Source of the DNA: Candidatus Altimarinota bacterium
GTDB lineage: Bacteria; Patescibacteriota; Gracilibacteria; BD1-5; UBA6164
DNA length: 64,000 nucleotides
Reading direction: 5' to 3'
Assembly (NCBI GenBank): GCA_013350285.1
Contig: JAAXWG010000002.1
Location: 62,001 to 126,000, forward strand
The translations under genes and the position numbers were made by a program. The notes under the pieces are model-generated. The model had not been told where the DNA came from. It searched no databases and was given only the letters and a program-made list of their open reading frames with translations. Shown in pieces: positions 30,795 to 42,160 of the stretch (positions are counted from its first letter, which is position 1; each line of letters begins with the position of its first letter).

Positions 30795-32903
30795 TTATTT
30801 AAGATTTTTCCCTTCATACACAAAATCTTCTTTTACTCCTTTTTTCTCTATTCATCCTTTATTTGTATGTATTTTTATATCATATTCTTTTATTCCCGCT
30901 TGTTTCAAAAAAATAAAATCATAATTTTTACATTCTGTATTTTGAAGAGAATAATCTATATCAAAACTTGTCTCTTCTCATACTTGAGTTTGAGTATAAA
31001 AACTTACTATTTTTTTCCCTTGTTGCTCAGATATATTTATATCCTTTTTTTCTTTTATGATAGAATTTCAAGGAAGAACGACACGAATATATTGATAATT
31101 TGGTCATTTTCCTTGAATTCATAAAAGATAATCTTGATTTTGTATTTCATATTTATTCATCACATATTTGAGAAAATCTTCATTTCCCTTTGTGAAACTA
31201 TGTCGTTGTATAATTGTCATCTTTGTATCAATAGAACAATTCTCATTTATTTTTATTTCTTTTTCAAAGTTCCTTTTTATATATCTATCCGATTTATTTC
31301 CACTTATTGAAGTAAAAATAGGATAAGCAAAATCAAGACTTGTAGGATATGTTATATTTCCATCAAGCTCAAATAAATGCAAGAAATCATTTTCTTTTTG
31401 ATGAAAAGAATAAAAAATTAATTCTCTCTTTTTTATATTTTTCCCTATTATAGAAAGATAATCTTTATATTTTTTTTCTTCTACAAGCTTTTTTGAAAAA
31501 TCATCTATAAAATCAAAAAGTGCTTGTTTTGGAGAACCAAGATTTCATTCTTTTCTTACTTTTGATTCTACCAACAATGACATAATTTCAGAAAAATTAT
31601 CACTTGTAATTTTTTCTCAGAGATTTTTGTAGTCTACTCATTTTATAGTATCTAAAAATTCTAAAACGATATTTTGGTTAAGAAAAACAATTCCATCTAT
31701 CTTATAGCCTCACTTTTCCATAAAAAATTTTATTTTTTCGGCACTTTCTTTGGTATCAATAAAATAATTTGAATCCCTTAATCCAAAAGTTTCTGTAATT
31801 TTATCAATTCATTCAGGAGCTATTTCTTTTTCCAAATATTGTCTTTTTAAATTCCACTCATAAGCATAAACATCATTTTTTTCAAAGCTTTTTAATTTTC
31901 CTCTAAAAAGTGAAGCAATTCCCATACTTCCCATAAATCATCAAGTTGGTCGTATTTCATCAGAATTCTGAAAAATGATAAGATAATTTCTTTCTTGACT
32001 ATGTCCAAGTATATCAAGAAAAGTCATATAGTTGGAGTCAAACTTTTTTGCAATTTGCATAACAATCGTAAGATTTTTCACTTGTTCCTCTATTTTTTTT
32101 TGTATATCTTTATTACTTAGATTTTTTACCTCTTCAAATTGTTTCAAAACTCTTTCTCAATCTTGAATAATTTTTGAAAAAGAAGGATGAATATTTTCAA
32201 GTAATTGAGAAAACATAATTTCTTTTATTCATTTTTTATTTATAAATTTTTCACTTGATTGATAAAGCCTGTAAAAATCTTTCATTGTTTTTGTAATACC
32301 AAGACCTCAATTTATTATATGCTCAGCATTATCAACTTGTTCACTTGGAATAAGAAAATAAGGGAAAAAGAAAAAATAAGCTATTTGAAAGTCCCTTGCA
32401 GAAGAAGATGCTACTTTTTGGAGATTATCAATACGAAAAGGAGAATCTTTGAGGGATATTATTTTTTGAAATCAAGCATTGACTCTATTTTGAATAATAA
32501 AATATCAGAAAGAAAAATAAAAAAGGAGGAGAAAAATAAAAAAAGGAAGAAGAGAACGAGGATTATGATATATATCAGACAATTTTTTCCTCATATTTTT
32601 TAGAAATTTTTCTCAATAATAAAAAAATATTTTATTACGAAAATCATACTTCTTTTTTGCTAGGACAATATTATTTTTTAGTCCTTTTTTTCTCAAAGCA
32701 TCAAAATTTTTTGTCGTATTTTTAATTATTTTTACATAAGGAGATTTTGAAATATCTATTCTTTTTTTTCATTTATTATGAATATCTTTTGTATTTTTTT
32801 CTTTGAGAGTAAAAAGAGTTTTTACTCTTGATAAAGAAAAAATATGTCTCATATTTATTTTTTTTTCTAAATCTTCATAGATATCATTAAGTTTTTGGGA
32901 CAT
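30795..32903 (-). CDS. DUF4012-family membrane-anchored protein
   Basis: 702 residues. A basic cytoplasmic N-terminus (~115 residues) precedes one membrane helix (LPFFIFLLLFYFSFGYFII). The large extracellular part contains the DUF4012 signature ERNYLIIFQNSDEIRPTGGF and GSMGIASLFRGKLKSFEKND near residues 250-290. The family is widespread in candidate-phylum bacteria with surface or exopolysaccharide-linked roles proposed, but its function is not established. The C-terminal 250 residues are beta-rich. ATG at 32903. Confidence 0.82.
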
Positions 32904-33004
32904 AAAAAAAGAAAAATATATATAATTTTTCTCTATCCTATCCAAAAATGATTTTTTTTCAAAATAAAAAGAAAAGAAAAAATAATAAATAGTTTCTTAA
33001 GATT

Positions 33005-34240
33005 TTATTTAAATCTCCCTCAAAAGTTCTTTTTTAACTTTAAAGGATTAAGTCTAGATTCTTTTGTATTATTTTTTGAAGTTTTATTATGCCAAAATTT
33101 TGGATCTTCATTTAATAAACCAAGTCTTTTTTTCTCAATATTATATCTTTCTTCCTCTTTATCTAAAGGAACAAGTCTTATATTTTTTCGCTCTATTATT
33201 AATTTATAAAGATTATTTATGTATGTTTCTAAATCTTTTGTAGAATCTACATCTTTTGAAAGTTCCTCTCTTTCTCACAATAAAAAAGCAACTTCTCCAA
33301 GAACTTTATTTAATCCTTCTCCAAAAATCTTATTAAGACCTTTTTCAAGAACAGATAATCTTACTCATTTATTTTTAATAAGTTCTTCTAATGCAGTATG
33401 GAATTCATTGGGAACATATTTTTCAAAAAGAAGAATTAATTTGACTATATTTACAGGATTTCTGAGTTTTCTTAGGCTAAAAAATTCTTGTATTTTTTCT
33501 GGATTTGTATCATTGGTGATAGCAAAAATATTTTGTTCTTTTGTCCCTTTCTTTTGTCCATCTGAAAATATATCATCAAATAATCATTCAAAAAATTTTC
33601 TCTCCACATCTGTTAAATTATCTTTATGCACTATAGAAAAAAGTATTTTCAATAATTGATTTTCATTAAATTTATCCTCTATGTTTTTTATATATTCATC
33701 TATTCATTCAGGAGTGATAAAAGGTAAATCTCAGGTAATAAATACCGTTGGTGTATTCGATAACTTTCTACTTTTTTTTAATTGTTCCATATGTGGTTTT
33801 CAATCATTTATAGATTTTTTTGATAATTTTTCAGATAATTTTTTAGATGTTTCAAGTCATAAACGAACATTTTCTCAGTAATTTTTTCACTGTTCAACTA
33901 TATGTATTCTCTCTTTCATTCTTCCTAATTCTGGATTTTCTCCCAAAATCCTATCTACTTCCGTTTGTAATTTATCTTGTATTCATACAATGATAACATT
34001 ATCAACTTTTGATGATTTTAAAAGAGTCTTAAGTTGTGCTTCTATAATAGTTTTCCCTCAAAGCTTTAATGTTGGTTTATATGTATCAATATAAGTTTCT
34101 CCATCGGTCATCAATTCTCTCACCTCACGAAAATACTTAGAAACAATATTTTTAGATTCTTTTCCTATATCTTGACCTGCAAGAATAACAATATTTTTAG
34201 TTTCTTTTTTGTCATTTTGGCTTGAAAATCAAGTTTGCAT
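33005..34240 (-). CDS. nucleotidyltransferase-like (GT-A/MobA-type fold) protein
   Basis: 411 residues. NIVILAGQDIGKES resembles the G-G-x-G-x-R nucleotide loop of sugar-phosphate or molybdopterin nucleotidyltransferases, although it is diverged. PTLKLGGKTIIEAQLKTLL and NVIIVGIQDK continue the fold, and TPTVFITGDLPFITPEGID carries the conserved G-D-x-P metal-binding motif near residue 155. The C-terminal half is helical and unrecognised. The substrate is unknown. It ends N-F-G-G-R-F-K just before the DUF4012 gene (100 bp). Confidence 0.7.
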
Positions 34241-34331
34241 ATATAAATATATTTACATAATATAAGTTCTATTGTATACTATTTTTAATAATTTATCAAA
34301 AATTTTTCATTCTAAAAAATACCACTCAAAA

Positions 34332-34358
34332 AAAACTTCCAAATAATTTGGAAGTTTT
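34332..34358 (-). terminator. terminator of dnaA
   Basis: Stem AAAACTTCCAAA / TTTGGAAGTTTT with a TAA loop. On the minus strand it is followed by T8, 15 bp past the dnaA stop. Confidence 0.85.
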
Positions 34359-34371
34359 AATTTTTTCATTT

Positions 34372-35796
34372 TTATATTCCTATACCATCCCTTATAATAT
34401 TTATTTCATGGAGAAGAGTTTTGTCTTTTTTCATAATTTGTTCAAGCTTATTGCAAGAATAAAGCACTGCAGCATGATTTCTTCCAGAAAAAATATTTCC
34501 AATCCTTTCATAAGTATAATTCATTTTTGTTTTAAGAAGATACATTGAAACCTGTCTTGGTATCATAAATTCTTTTTTCCTATTTTCTCCAAGTATTCCT
34601 TCTTTTTCTATCCCAAAATGTCTTGAAACAGCTTCAATAATATCTTCATAACTTCTAATTGTTGTTTTTAAATTTGCTTTATTGAGACCAAGTAAATCAC
34701 TCGTAAAACTTAATTTTTTCAATTTTGCTGCTACTTTTGTAAGGGTTGGGTTTGTTCCATCAAGCTCGTATTCTGCAATCATCTGATTCAAAACTCATTC
34801 TAATTCTCTTATATTTTCGGTTACATTTGTCGCTATAAACTCTGCTACATCTTGAGGAATCATAAATTCCCTTTCTCTTGCTTTTTCTTGTAATATAGCA
34901 AGCCTTGTTTCATAATCTGGTTTTCCTATATCAACAGTTATTCCCCATTCAAACCTACTTTTTAATCTTGGTTCAAGCTCGGTAAGATCTTTTGGTGGTC
35001 TATCTCAGCTTATAACTATTTGTTTATTTGCATCATAAAGCAAATTAAAAATATTATAAAGCTCATTTTGTGTTTGCTCTTTTTTTGCAAGAAATTGGAC
35101 ATCATCAATGATAAGTACATCTATTTCTGTAAATTTTTGTCTCAATTTTTCTATACTTCTTTTTCTTACATTTGCTACATATTCAGTAATAAATTTATCT
35201 GCTGTCGTATAAAAAACTTTTTTATCTTTAAATTTTCTCAAAATTTCATTTCCTGTTCATTGAAGAAGATGAGTTTTTCAAAGCCCTACATCTCAATAAA
35301 TATAAAGTGGATTATATGATTTTCATGGATTTTTTGAAACGGCTTCACATGCAGAATAAGCAAGCTGATTATCTGATCAAACTATAAAATTATCAAGAGT
35401 ATATCGTTCGTTTACCGTCTTCATTTGAGACATTATTTGAGCCATAGGAGTAAGAGAATTTTGTAATTTATAAGTCTTTTTTGTTTCTTTAGAATTATCT
35501 TTATGAAACTTTATACAATCAATTACATTCTTATTTGAAGGTGTATCAATATTTTGATCTACCCTAAAATTTATTTTCGTTAAGTTTGGAATTTCTTTTT
35601 GTGATGCCTCTTTTACTTGATTATAAAACTTTGCTTCTATATTATCTTTCATAAAAGATGACACGACTCAAAAAACTATTTCATCATCTGTCATTTCTAA
35701 TATAGATATTTTTCTAAAATATACAAGAAAATCTTGTTTTTTTATCATTTCTGTAAGATGTCCCAATATATTTTTTAATTTGTAGTACTTATCCAT
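34372..35796 (-). CDS. dnaA: chromosomal replication initiator DnaA
   Basis: 474 residues. Domain I (MDKYYKLKNILGHLTEMI) and linker precede TLDNFIVGSDNQLAYSA, Walker A YIYGDVGLGKTHLLQGTGNE near residue 170, Walker B VLIIDDVQFLAKK, the sensor I region VISGDRPPKDL, and the arginine-finger RLKSRFEWGITVDIG. The C-terminal helix-turn-helix with the DnaA signature is GNIFSGRNHAAVLYSCNKL. All features are intact. It is divergent from an MltD-like gene, and the origin may be nearby. Confidence 0.97.
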
Positions 35797-35897
35797 TCTT
35801 ATTATTTAACATAAAAATATTAAAATTGTCTATATCTTTTATAATTGTACCCCTAAATGTAAACATTTTCTCTTCAAAGTCAAAATATTATTTTTCC

Positions 35898-35931
35898 TTG
35901 ACACTTAATTTTTGTTCAAAAATGGTATACA
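35898..35931 (+). promoter_or_regulatory. possible promoter of the MltD-like gene
   Basis: TTGACA at 35898-35903 and TGGTATACAT (extended -10, TATACA at 35926-35931), 65 bp before the ATG. The 22-nt spacing is too long for a classical pair, so the extended -10 alone may be the working element. Confidence 0.35.
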
Positions 35932-35995
35932 TTAGATTTTTTTGATATTTTAAAATAAATAAATACTATGGGATAGTTAATTCCAAAAAATCATT

Positions 35996-36880
35996 ATGAA
36001 AAAGAAATATTTTTTTTATTTTTTTATCTTTTTTCTTACTCTTATAATAGTTTTTCTATTTTTTCAACAGAGAAAAAATTCTCTTTCTCAGTGACTTATT
36101 TTTTCCTATCCAGATATAAATACTATCTCATTTGCAAATGAAAAAGTACCAATGGATGAAAAACATTTTTATAATAAAGAAAGGTTTGATAAAGAATATA
36201 TAATTACCTCAACAACTCTTTATCAATTTTATCTCTATATAAAAAGATATCCTCTTTACATTCCCTTTATAGAAGAAAAACTCAAAGAAAAAAATATGCC
36301 CCTTGATCTCAAATACATTCCTATTGCTGAAAGTGCTCTTAGAAATGATATTGTTTCAAGTGTTTGAGCTGCTTGAATATGGCAATTTATGCCTGAAACA
36401 GCAAAAAGATTTTGACTTATTGTCAATGAAAATGTAGATGAAAGGTATAATTTTGAAAAATCTACTCTTTCTGCTCTTGATTATTTACAGATTCTTTATG
36501 ATAAATTTTGAAATTGGACTCTCGCTACTGCTGCCTACAATAGAGGAGAAAATGGCTTATCAAAAGCAATGGAAAAACAAGGAGTAAAAAGTTATTATGA
36601 TCTCTATCTCAATGAAGAAACTTCACGATATATTTTTAGAATTCTTGCAATAAAATATCTTGTGGAAAATTATTTTAAACAAGAAAAAATCGTAAGCACT
36701 CTCATTGGATGAAATTATGAAAATCCTACAACGACAACTATAAAAGTAAAAAAAATAGATGATATTGGAATCTGGGCTACAAAAAATAATCAAAACTACA
36801 ACACTATAAAAATTCTCAATCCTTGGATACTTGGAGAGACTCTCCCTGAATGAGACTGGGAAGTAAAAATTTTGAAATAA
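35996..36880 (+). CDS. MltD-like membrane-bound lytic transglycosylase
   Basis: 294 residues. An N-terminal signal anchor (YFFYFFIFFLTLIIVFLFF) is followed by an SLT domain. The catalytic Glu is in DLKYIPIAESALRNDI near residue 113; then SSVGAAGIWQFMPETAKRFGL and TATAAYNRGENGLSKAM follow. The GIWQFMP and AAYNRG variants define family 1D (MltD). Both glycines of V-G-A-A-G are UGA. No LysM domain is present. It probably trims peptidoglycan at the membrane. Confidence 0.9.
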
Positions 36881-36901
36881 TATCTTTTATAATTTTACAA
36901 T

Positions 36902-37000
36902 ATGTCTCATAAATTCACTCATACAGAAAAATGAATTCAAGAATTATTTGAAAGTATTGTGGAAAAATTGAATAATCTCTTATATAAAAAATTTATTTAA
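36902..37000 (+). CDS. very small ORF downstream of the transglycosylase gene
   Basis: 32 residues, MSHKFTHTEKGIQELFESIV with a basic hydrophobic end. It starts 21 bp after the transglycosylase stop and contains one UGA-Gly. It is too short to judge by composition. Confidence 0.3.
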
Positions 37001-37009
37001 TTCTTTAAA

Positions 37010-37126
37010 ATGAATATTATGACAAAACAAGAAAGACAGAAAAAAGAAAAAAAATTTAAAGAAATAGTTAAAAAAGGTATTGAATGATCTTTTTTTAAAG
37101 CAAAAAGAAGTATTTGAAAAAAATAA
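37010..37126 (+). CDS. small lysine-rich ORF, possibly frameshifted
   Basis: 38 residues, MNIMTKQERQKKEKKFKEIV and on to TAA. After the T7 run at about 37090 the +1 frame continues an equally Lys/Glu-rich reading (KQKEVFEKNKKTKALYEEIK) to a TAA near 37174. This suggests one ~55-residue coiled-coil gene broken or shifted at the homopolymer. No family is recognised. Confidence 0.35.
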
Positions 37127-37297
37127 AAAAACAAAAGCACTTTATGAAGAAATAAAAAAAAGAGCTAAGTTTTAAGCTTTTTATAGTTATGAAAAGTTAT
37201 AAGAAAATTACTTTAAAATTAATCAAGATTCTTATATATAAAATCTTCAAATAAAAAACTCTTTTGCTAAAAATCAATATTTCATATAATAAAAAAG

Positions 37298-37676
37298 CTA
37301 CAAAAAGCATGTATCTACTTGCAGGAATAAATTTGCAAGAGGAAAGTCTGGACACCACGGGAAAAGATTAAAAGCTAACGGCTTTGGCTTGAAAATATAA
37401 ACAATAAATTTCAAGTACGGAAAGTGCCACAGAGACAATAAAACGAAAAGTAATTTTCGCAAAGGTGAAAAGTCATCTGGTGTAAGAAATTGCTACAGAT
37501 GAAAAACTAATTTTTAGTTTTTGGAAAACCCTAGTTGGTGCAATCGGAATGGTATTTTTATAAAGTTATTTTTCCCTATTGCTTTTTAAAAATATACCGA
37601 GCTTGAACTTTGAGGTGACTCAAAGTCTAGATAGATTGATACAGAAGTACAAAATCCGGCTTATTACTTTTTGTAG
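37298..37676 (+). ncRNA. rnpB: RNase P RNA
   Basis: The catalytic RNA that matures tRNA 5' ends. The ends pair as P1 (CTACAAAAAG at 37298-37307 with CTTTTTGTAG at 37667-37676). Conserved core elements appear in order: GAGGAAAGTCTGGAC near 37340, GAAAGTGCCACAGAGAC near 37420, GGTGAAAAG near 37465, then AGATAGATTGATACAGAA near 37629-37646, and TCCGGCTTATTA at the 3' side. The length (~379 nt) suits a bacterial type A molecule. A hairpin terminator follows. Confidence 0.93.
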
Positions 37677-37682
37677 TGTATA

Positions 37683-37713
37683 AAAAAATTCCAAATTTTT
37701 TTGGGATTTTTTT
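37683..37713 (+). terminator. terminator of rnpB
   Basis: AAAAAAATTCC / GGGATTTTTTT with a T-rich loop, directly after the RNA. Confidence 0.7.
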
Positions 37714-37777
37714 ATTTGTTTTTTAGAAAAAAAAAACTATATTTACTTTTGTTTTATATTATTTTTTATTTTCAATT

Positions 37778-38389
37778 ATGAAACTCGTTTTTACTGGAAT
37801 ACAGTGATGCTGAAAATGAACTCAAGCAAGAATGCTTGAAATAAAATATGGATTTAAAATCTTAGAAATGGGGCAAGCTTTGAGAGAAATAGCAAAAGAA
37901 GATAATGAACTTTGAAGAAAAATAAAAACAACTCTTGATTCTGGAAATCTTGTAAGTGCTCAATTTGTAGGAAAAGTGATACAAGAAGTTATCTCGAGAG
38001 AATCTTCTAAAAAACTCATCCTTGATGGTTTTGTAAGAAATCAAGGGAATAAAGAAACTATGGATCAAATTGCTCCTGATTATAAAGTCGTATTTTTTAA
38101 TCTTTCAAAAGAAAAAGCAATAGAAAGACTTCTTGGAAGAATGTATGACCCAAAAACAGGTGAAACTTTTCCAAGCTCATATACTCACAATCCAAAAACA
38201 AATACTCCCCTCATAAAAAGAGCTGATGATAATGAAGATTCTATTCTTCAAAGAATTAATGCTTTTGTAGAAAATACACTTCCTATCGTAGAAATTCAAA
38301 AACAAGAAGGAAAAGTAATAGAAATAAATGCAGACCAAACAGTAGAAAAAGTATTTGCTGAAATAGTACAAAAACTTTGACTTGAATAA
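37778..38389 (+). CDS. adk: adenylate kinase
   Basis: 203-residue ATP:AMP phosphotransferase. The P-loop is KLVFTGIQGCGKGTQARML, in which two of the glycines are UGA. Others: KILEMGQALREIA (AMP site), LILDGFVRNQGNKE (the usual DGFPR reads DGFVR), and the short LID with GRMYDPKTGETF plus KRADDNEDSILQRI. No zinc cysteines are in the LID. The change of P to V in DGFPR is the only deviation seen. It starts 65 bp after the rnpB terminator. Confidence 0.93.
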
Positions 38390-38401
38390 TTATCATGACT
38401 T

Positions 38402-38450
38402 AACCCCGGGATTAAAAAATCAAAATCCCGGGGTTCAAAGACCGGTCTTT
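38402..38450 (+). terminator. GC-rich double hairpin after adk
   Basis: AACCCCGGGATT / AATCCCGGGGTT (12-bp perfect arms at 38402-38413 and 38424-38435), then the 14-bp palindrome AAAGACCGGTCTTT (38437-38450). It is exceptionally G+C-rich for this genome and lacks a clear T-run after the first stem, so terminator function is inferred from position. Confidence 0.5.
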
Positions 38451-38492
38451 TGAAAAAACTTGTTTTTAAAAAATATTTCTTAACTCCAAAAT

Positions 38493-39692
38493 ATGTATTG
38501 ATTTGAACTTGGGAGAGAATTTAAACTTTCTCTTGCTGAAATATTTTCTTTTTTTAAAGATTATACAATAATATATCTTGATGAAAAAATTCTTCTTCTT
38601 GATAATCTGAATGATTTTGAAATAAAAGATTTTACAAAAAAAGCAGGAGGAACAATAAAAATTTTTGAAATAAAAAATATATTCTCAAAATCAACAAAAT
38701 CTCTTGAGATTTTTGATTTTATTCGTCAAGAATTGGAAAAATTGGTCTGAGGGAAAAAAGATTTTTGAATAAGTTTTTTTGGAGAAAGCAAATTTGATGC
38801 AAAAAGATTTTTACTTGATGCAAAAAAGTTTTTAAAAGAACAAAATATTTCTTCACGATTTGTAAATAAAGATTTTCAAAACCTGAGCTCTGCACAAATA
38901 ATTGGAGAAAATCTCGTAGAAAAAGGAAGTGATATAAATATTATAACAACAAAAAATGAAATATATCTCACAAAAACTCTTTGGGTTCAAGATATAAATG
39001 CTTATAGTAAAAGAGATTTTTGAAAAAAGAGGGATATGCAAATTGGTATGCTTCCACCAAAACTTGCTCAAATGATGATAAATATTTGAGGAGCTGGAAA
39101 AAAAGGAAATATAAAAATTTATGACCCTTTTTGCTGACTTGGAACCATCCTTATAGAATCTCTTATTATGGGAAACAAAGAAGTTTTTTGAAGTGATAAA
39201 AATGAAGAAATGGTACAAGCAACAAAAGAAAATCTTGATTTTACAATAAAAAGCTCTTTTCTCACAAGTATAAAATATCAAATCCAAAATCTTGATGCAA
39301 GAAACATACAAAATTCAGAAATATTAAAAACATCAAAAATAGATGCTATTATCACCGAATGATATTTGTGAGAAATTTTTACAATTGATAGTATAAAACA
39401 AGAAAAAATAGAAGATGAAAGGAAAAAACTTTTTGATCTTTACAAAGATTTTTTTGCATGACTTAAAAAAGCTCGATTTGCTTGAATTATTGTGATTTCA
39501 TTTCCTTTTTGGGAAATAAAAAGAAAATATATTTATTTTGAAGAAATATATACTCTCATCAAATCATATTGTCATATAGAAAAAATGATAGGAGATAATC
39601 ATCTCGCAAGAGAGACAAAAGTTTGAAGTCTCCTTTACAAGCGATCAAATCAACTTGTCGGAAGAGAAATTTTTAAATTAATGATAAAATAA
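38493..39692 (+). CDS. Trm-G10/TRMT11-like RNA methyltransferase
   Basis: 399 residues. An N-terminal part of THUMP-like length precedes a SAM domain: RDMQIGMLPPKLAQMMINIG (the P-K-L-A-x-x-M-x-N motif seen before motif I in the Trm-G10 group), motif I IYDPFCGLGTILIESLIMG near residues 215-233 and GSDKNEEMVQATKENL. The catalytic DPPY-type motif is replaced by IDAIITEGYLGE. Such proteins typically methylate tRNA guanosine, but the target here is inferred. It stands downstream of adk without an obvious terminator barrier except the GC palindromes. Confidence 0.78.
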
Positions 39693-39693
39693 T

Positions 39694-39721
39694 TTGACTT
39701 ATTATTAAATAGTTTTATAGT
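39694..39721 (+). promoter_or_regulatory. sigma70-type promoter of the 436-residue unknown gene
   Basis: TTGACT at 39694-39699, 16-nt spacer, TATAGT at 39716-39721, 33 bp before the ATG. It starts 1 bp after the upstream stop codon. Confidence 0.6.
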
Positions 39722-39754
39722 TAATTATTATTAATAACTTTATATATTTATAAT

Positions 39755-41065
39755 ATGACAAATATAAAAATTTGAATATCCCTCAATGATAATCCAGAAG
39801 GAACAAAAAAAATTATAAAGGGATTAGTAATGGTAATAAATAATGCTTTTAGTATTGAAACTATAAAAATCCTTAAAAATCCTATTCCTGAAGATTATAT
39901 TGATGATACTGCTAAAAATACCCTAAAAAAAGAATTATTAGATCTTTTGGAAGAAGCAAAAAAAGATATAGAATCTAGAGACTATGAAAGAATAATAAAA
40001 TCTTGAGAAAAAATTAAAAATCATTTTGAATATACTACAAAGATATTTGAACAAAATGACCAATTGTCTCAATACCTAGAAATCAAAGAAATAAATCAAA
40101 CATATTCCGGATGGGGAAAAGAATGACTTGAAAAATTATTAGAAGGAAAAAAAGATTACTATGAAAGGTTATTATTTAATATCAAGATATGAACTGGATA
40201 TTTAGATCCAAGAATACATAATGCTAATACTATAGTCGCTGGTTTTTATAATAATCTATTAAAAACATGATATGAGATTAGAGATATTTTAAAAGCTATA
40301 GAGAATTTATCTCCTGAGAAAAAACAAAAGAGTGTAAAAACTTCTGATAATTTTGAAAATAATGCTCTTAGTATTCCAAATGAATCATTAAAAAAATCTC
40401 AAAAAACATATGAAACATTTTATGCTGGGATAAAAATATGTAGAGAAAATTGAAGAGAATGGCTTACAAAAAATTGAAAAACATTAAAATATTCAGATTG
40501 AATTGAAAGAAAACATTATCATATAAGAGAAAATATCCCTAAAGAATGAAATACGGAAATTCCACTTTTTTGTGTGCAAGATATAAGTAAAACAGTTTAT
40601 TTTGTTTTTGTAAATAAAAATGGGCAGTTACAAAAAATAAATAATGGAGTTTTTTACTGAGATATTTGAAAATTTTATTATTGAATTGCAGATATTATTG
40701 GAGATTGAAATAATACTTTATCTTTAACAGTAAGTTCAGAAGAAATAATTATTAATAAAAAAAATAATAATAAGGAAAATATAAATTATATACCCAATTG
40801 TATACCAATAGAACCCAGCGAAATAAAAAATGCTTTAATAATCCTAGAAAAAATAAATATTAATGAAATTGAAAATTTAGAAGATATATTTAAAGAAATA
40901 AATAAAATATTAAATTATTTTAAAATGGATTTTCATCTTGAAAAATTAAATAAACTTAAAGAGCTTTCTCAAATAAAATGAAATGATGAAGATTTTTTAA
41001 TACAATTGAAAAGTAGGGTTGATAGGATTATTAATTCTTTGAAAAATATATTACTCCCTAAATAA
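39755..41065 (+). CDS. large hypothetical protein
   Basis: 436 residues. No signal peptide or membrane helix is visible. The first ~200 residues are helical, with an Asp/Lys/Glu-rich middle (SGEKIKNHFEYTTKIFEQND). A beta-rich central part contains RKHYHIREN, then PLFCVQDISKTVYFVFVNKN and VFYGDIGKFYYGIADIIGDG. The C-terminus is again helical. It uses UGA for glycine heavily. No family is recognised. It has its own promoter, and its end overlaps that of the convergent pgsA by 8 bp. Confidence 0.65.
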
Positions 41066-41678
41066 TCTTCCTCAAGATTGAAACAATAGCCAACAAACTA
41101 AATAAAATCAAGAAAATAGAGGAAATAATACTCGGCAAGATAAAAAACCTCTCAAGAAGAAAAAAATAAAACAAGAAAATAAATACAAGAGTTGTTTTTA
41201 CCTTACCAAAGCTATTTGCTTTGGTTTCTTTTTGTATTTTTTTGAGAAATATCCTAGAAAACTGCCCAATACTATCTATCAAAATAAATACAATTACCAA
41301 AATCATATTTATCTTTCCCATATATCAGAAATAAAGAAGTGGGAGAAAATAAACAATCTTATCAGCCATAGGATCAAGGCTTTTTCAAAGCTCTGTTTCC
41401 AGATTACAGGCTCTTGCTATAACTCCATCACTATAATCAGAAAAAACAGCAAAAGTAAAGATAATAAGGGCTATATAATAATATTCATAATGAAACAAAA
41501 CAAGAGAAATACCCCCTATAGGAATTCTCAAAAAACTAATTGTATTTGGATGAAGGAAAAATAATTTCTGAACTTTTGATATTCTCTTTTCATTTGCGAC
41601 AAGAAAATGAGTTCAAAAAATAATAATCAAACTCAAAATCCCTATCGTCATTCATCAAAAAATTATTTCACTTATCAT
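41058..41678 (-). CDS. pgsA: CDP-alcohol phosphatidyltransferase (PgsA-like)
   Basis: 206 residues. HPNTISFLRIPIGGISLVLF gives the N-terminal helix. The catalytic CDP-alcohol signature is SDYSDGVIARACNLETELG followed by KSLDPMADKIVYF (D-x2-D-G-x2-A-R-x8-G-x3-D-x3-D, complete). It makes phosphatidylglycerol-phosphate from CDP-diacylglycerol and glycerol-3-phosphate. The start ATG overlaps the pgpA stop (ATGATAA), so it is translationally coupled to the next enzyme of the pathway. Confidence 0.9.
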
Positions 41679-42160
41679 AACAAGGAAAAAGAAAAAATTA
41701 AAATAATTCCCAAAATTCAAGCTCATATTCAGGCAAGAATATCATCAAAAATAACTCATAATCATCATAAAACATTCATATCAACTTGTTTAATAATCCA
41801 AGGTTTTTTTATATCAAAAAAACGAAATAATACAAAAGTAAGAATAAGATTAAAAATATTTATTTCAAGCCATCCTATCATAAAAAAACTTATAAAAATT
41901 CCTATAAATTCATCTATAACTATACTTTTATGATCATGGATTTGTAAGTCTTTTTCATACACATCAACGAGAGGAATAGCAATCACAGTAAACACAAGTG
42001 AAAAGAAAAAAAAGAAAAAGAAATGAATCTGAAAAAAATAAAAAAAATAAGCAACTAAAAGTCAAAAAAAACTCCCAAAAGTTCACGGAGCAAAAGGGAT
42101 TTTTCCTATATAAAAAATCGTCAAAAATATTTCAATACACTTTTTTTTAATACCAGACAT
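41672..42160 (-). CDS. pgpA: phosphatidylglycerophosphatase A
   Basis: 162 residues. GKIPFAPGTFGSFFGLLVAY near the N-terminus, HDHKSIVIDEFIGIFISFFM, FVLFRFFDIKKPWIIKQVD and GVIFDDILAGIGAGILG are the PgpA landmarks with the acidic metal ligands intact. It dephosphorylates PGP to phosphatidylglycerol in the membrane. It overlaps the CarS-like gene by 14 bp upstream and pgsA by 7 bp downstream. Confidence 0.92.

Noticed and set aside
33219-33659. Long plus-strand ORF
   Set aside because: It is antisense to the nucleotidyltransferase-like gene, which has recognisable motifs and a full frame.
35797-35995. DnaA-box cluster in the dnaA upstream gap
   Set aside because: No clear TTATNCACA-type boxes could be found by eye; only position supports an origin here.
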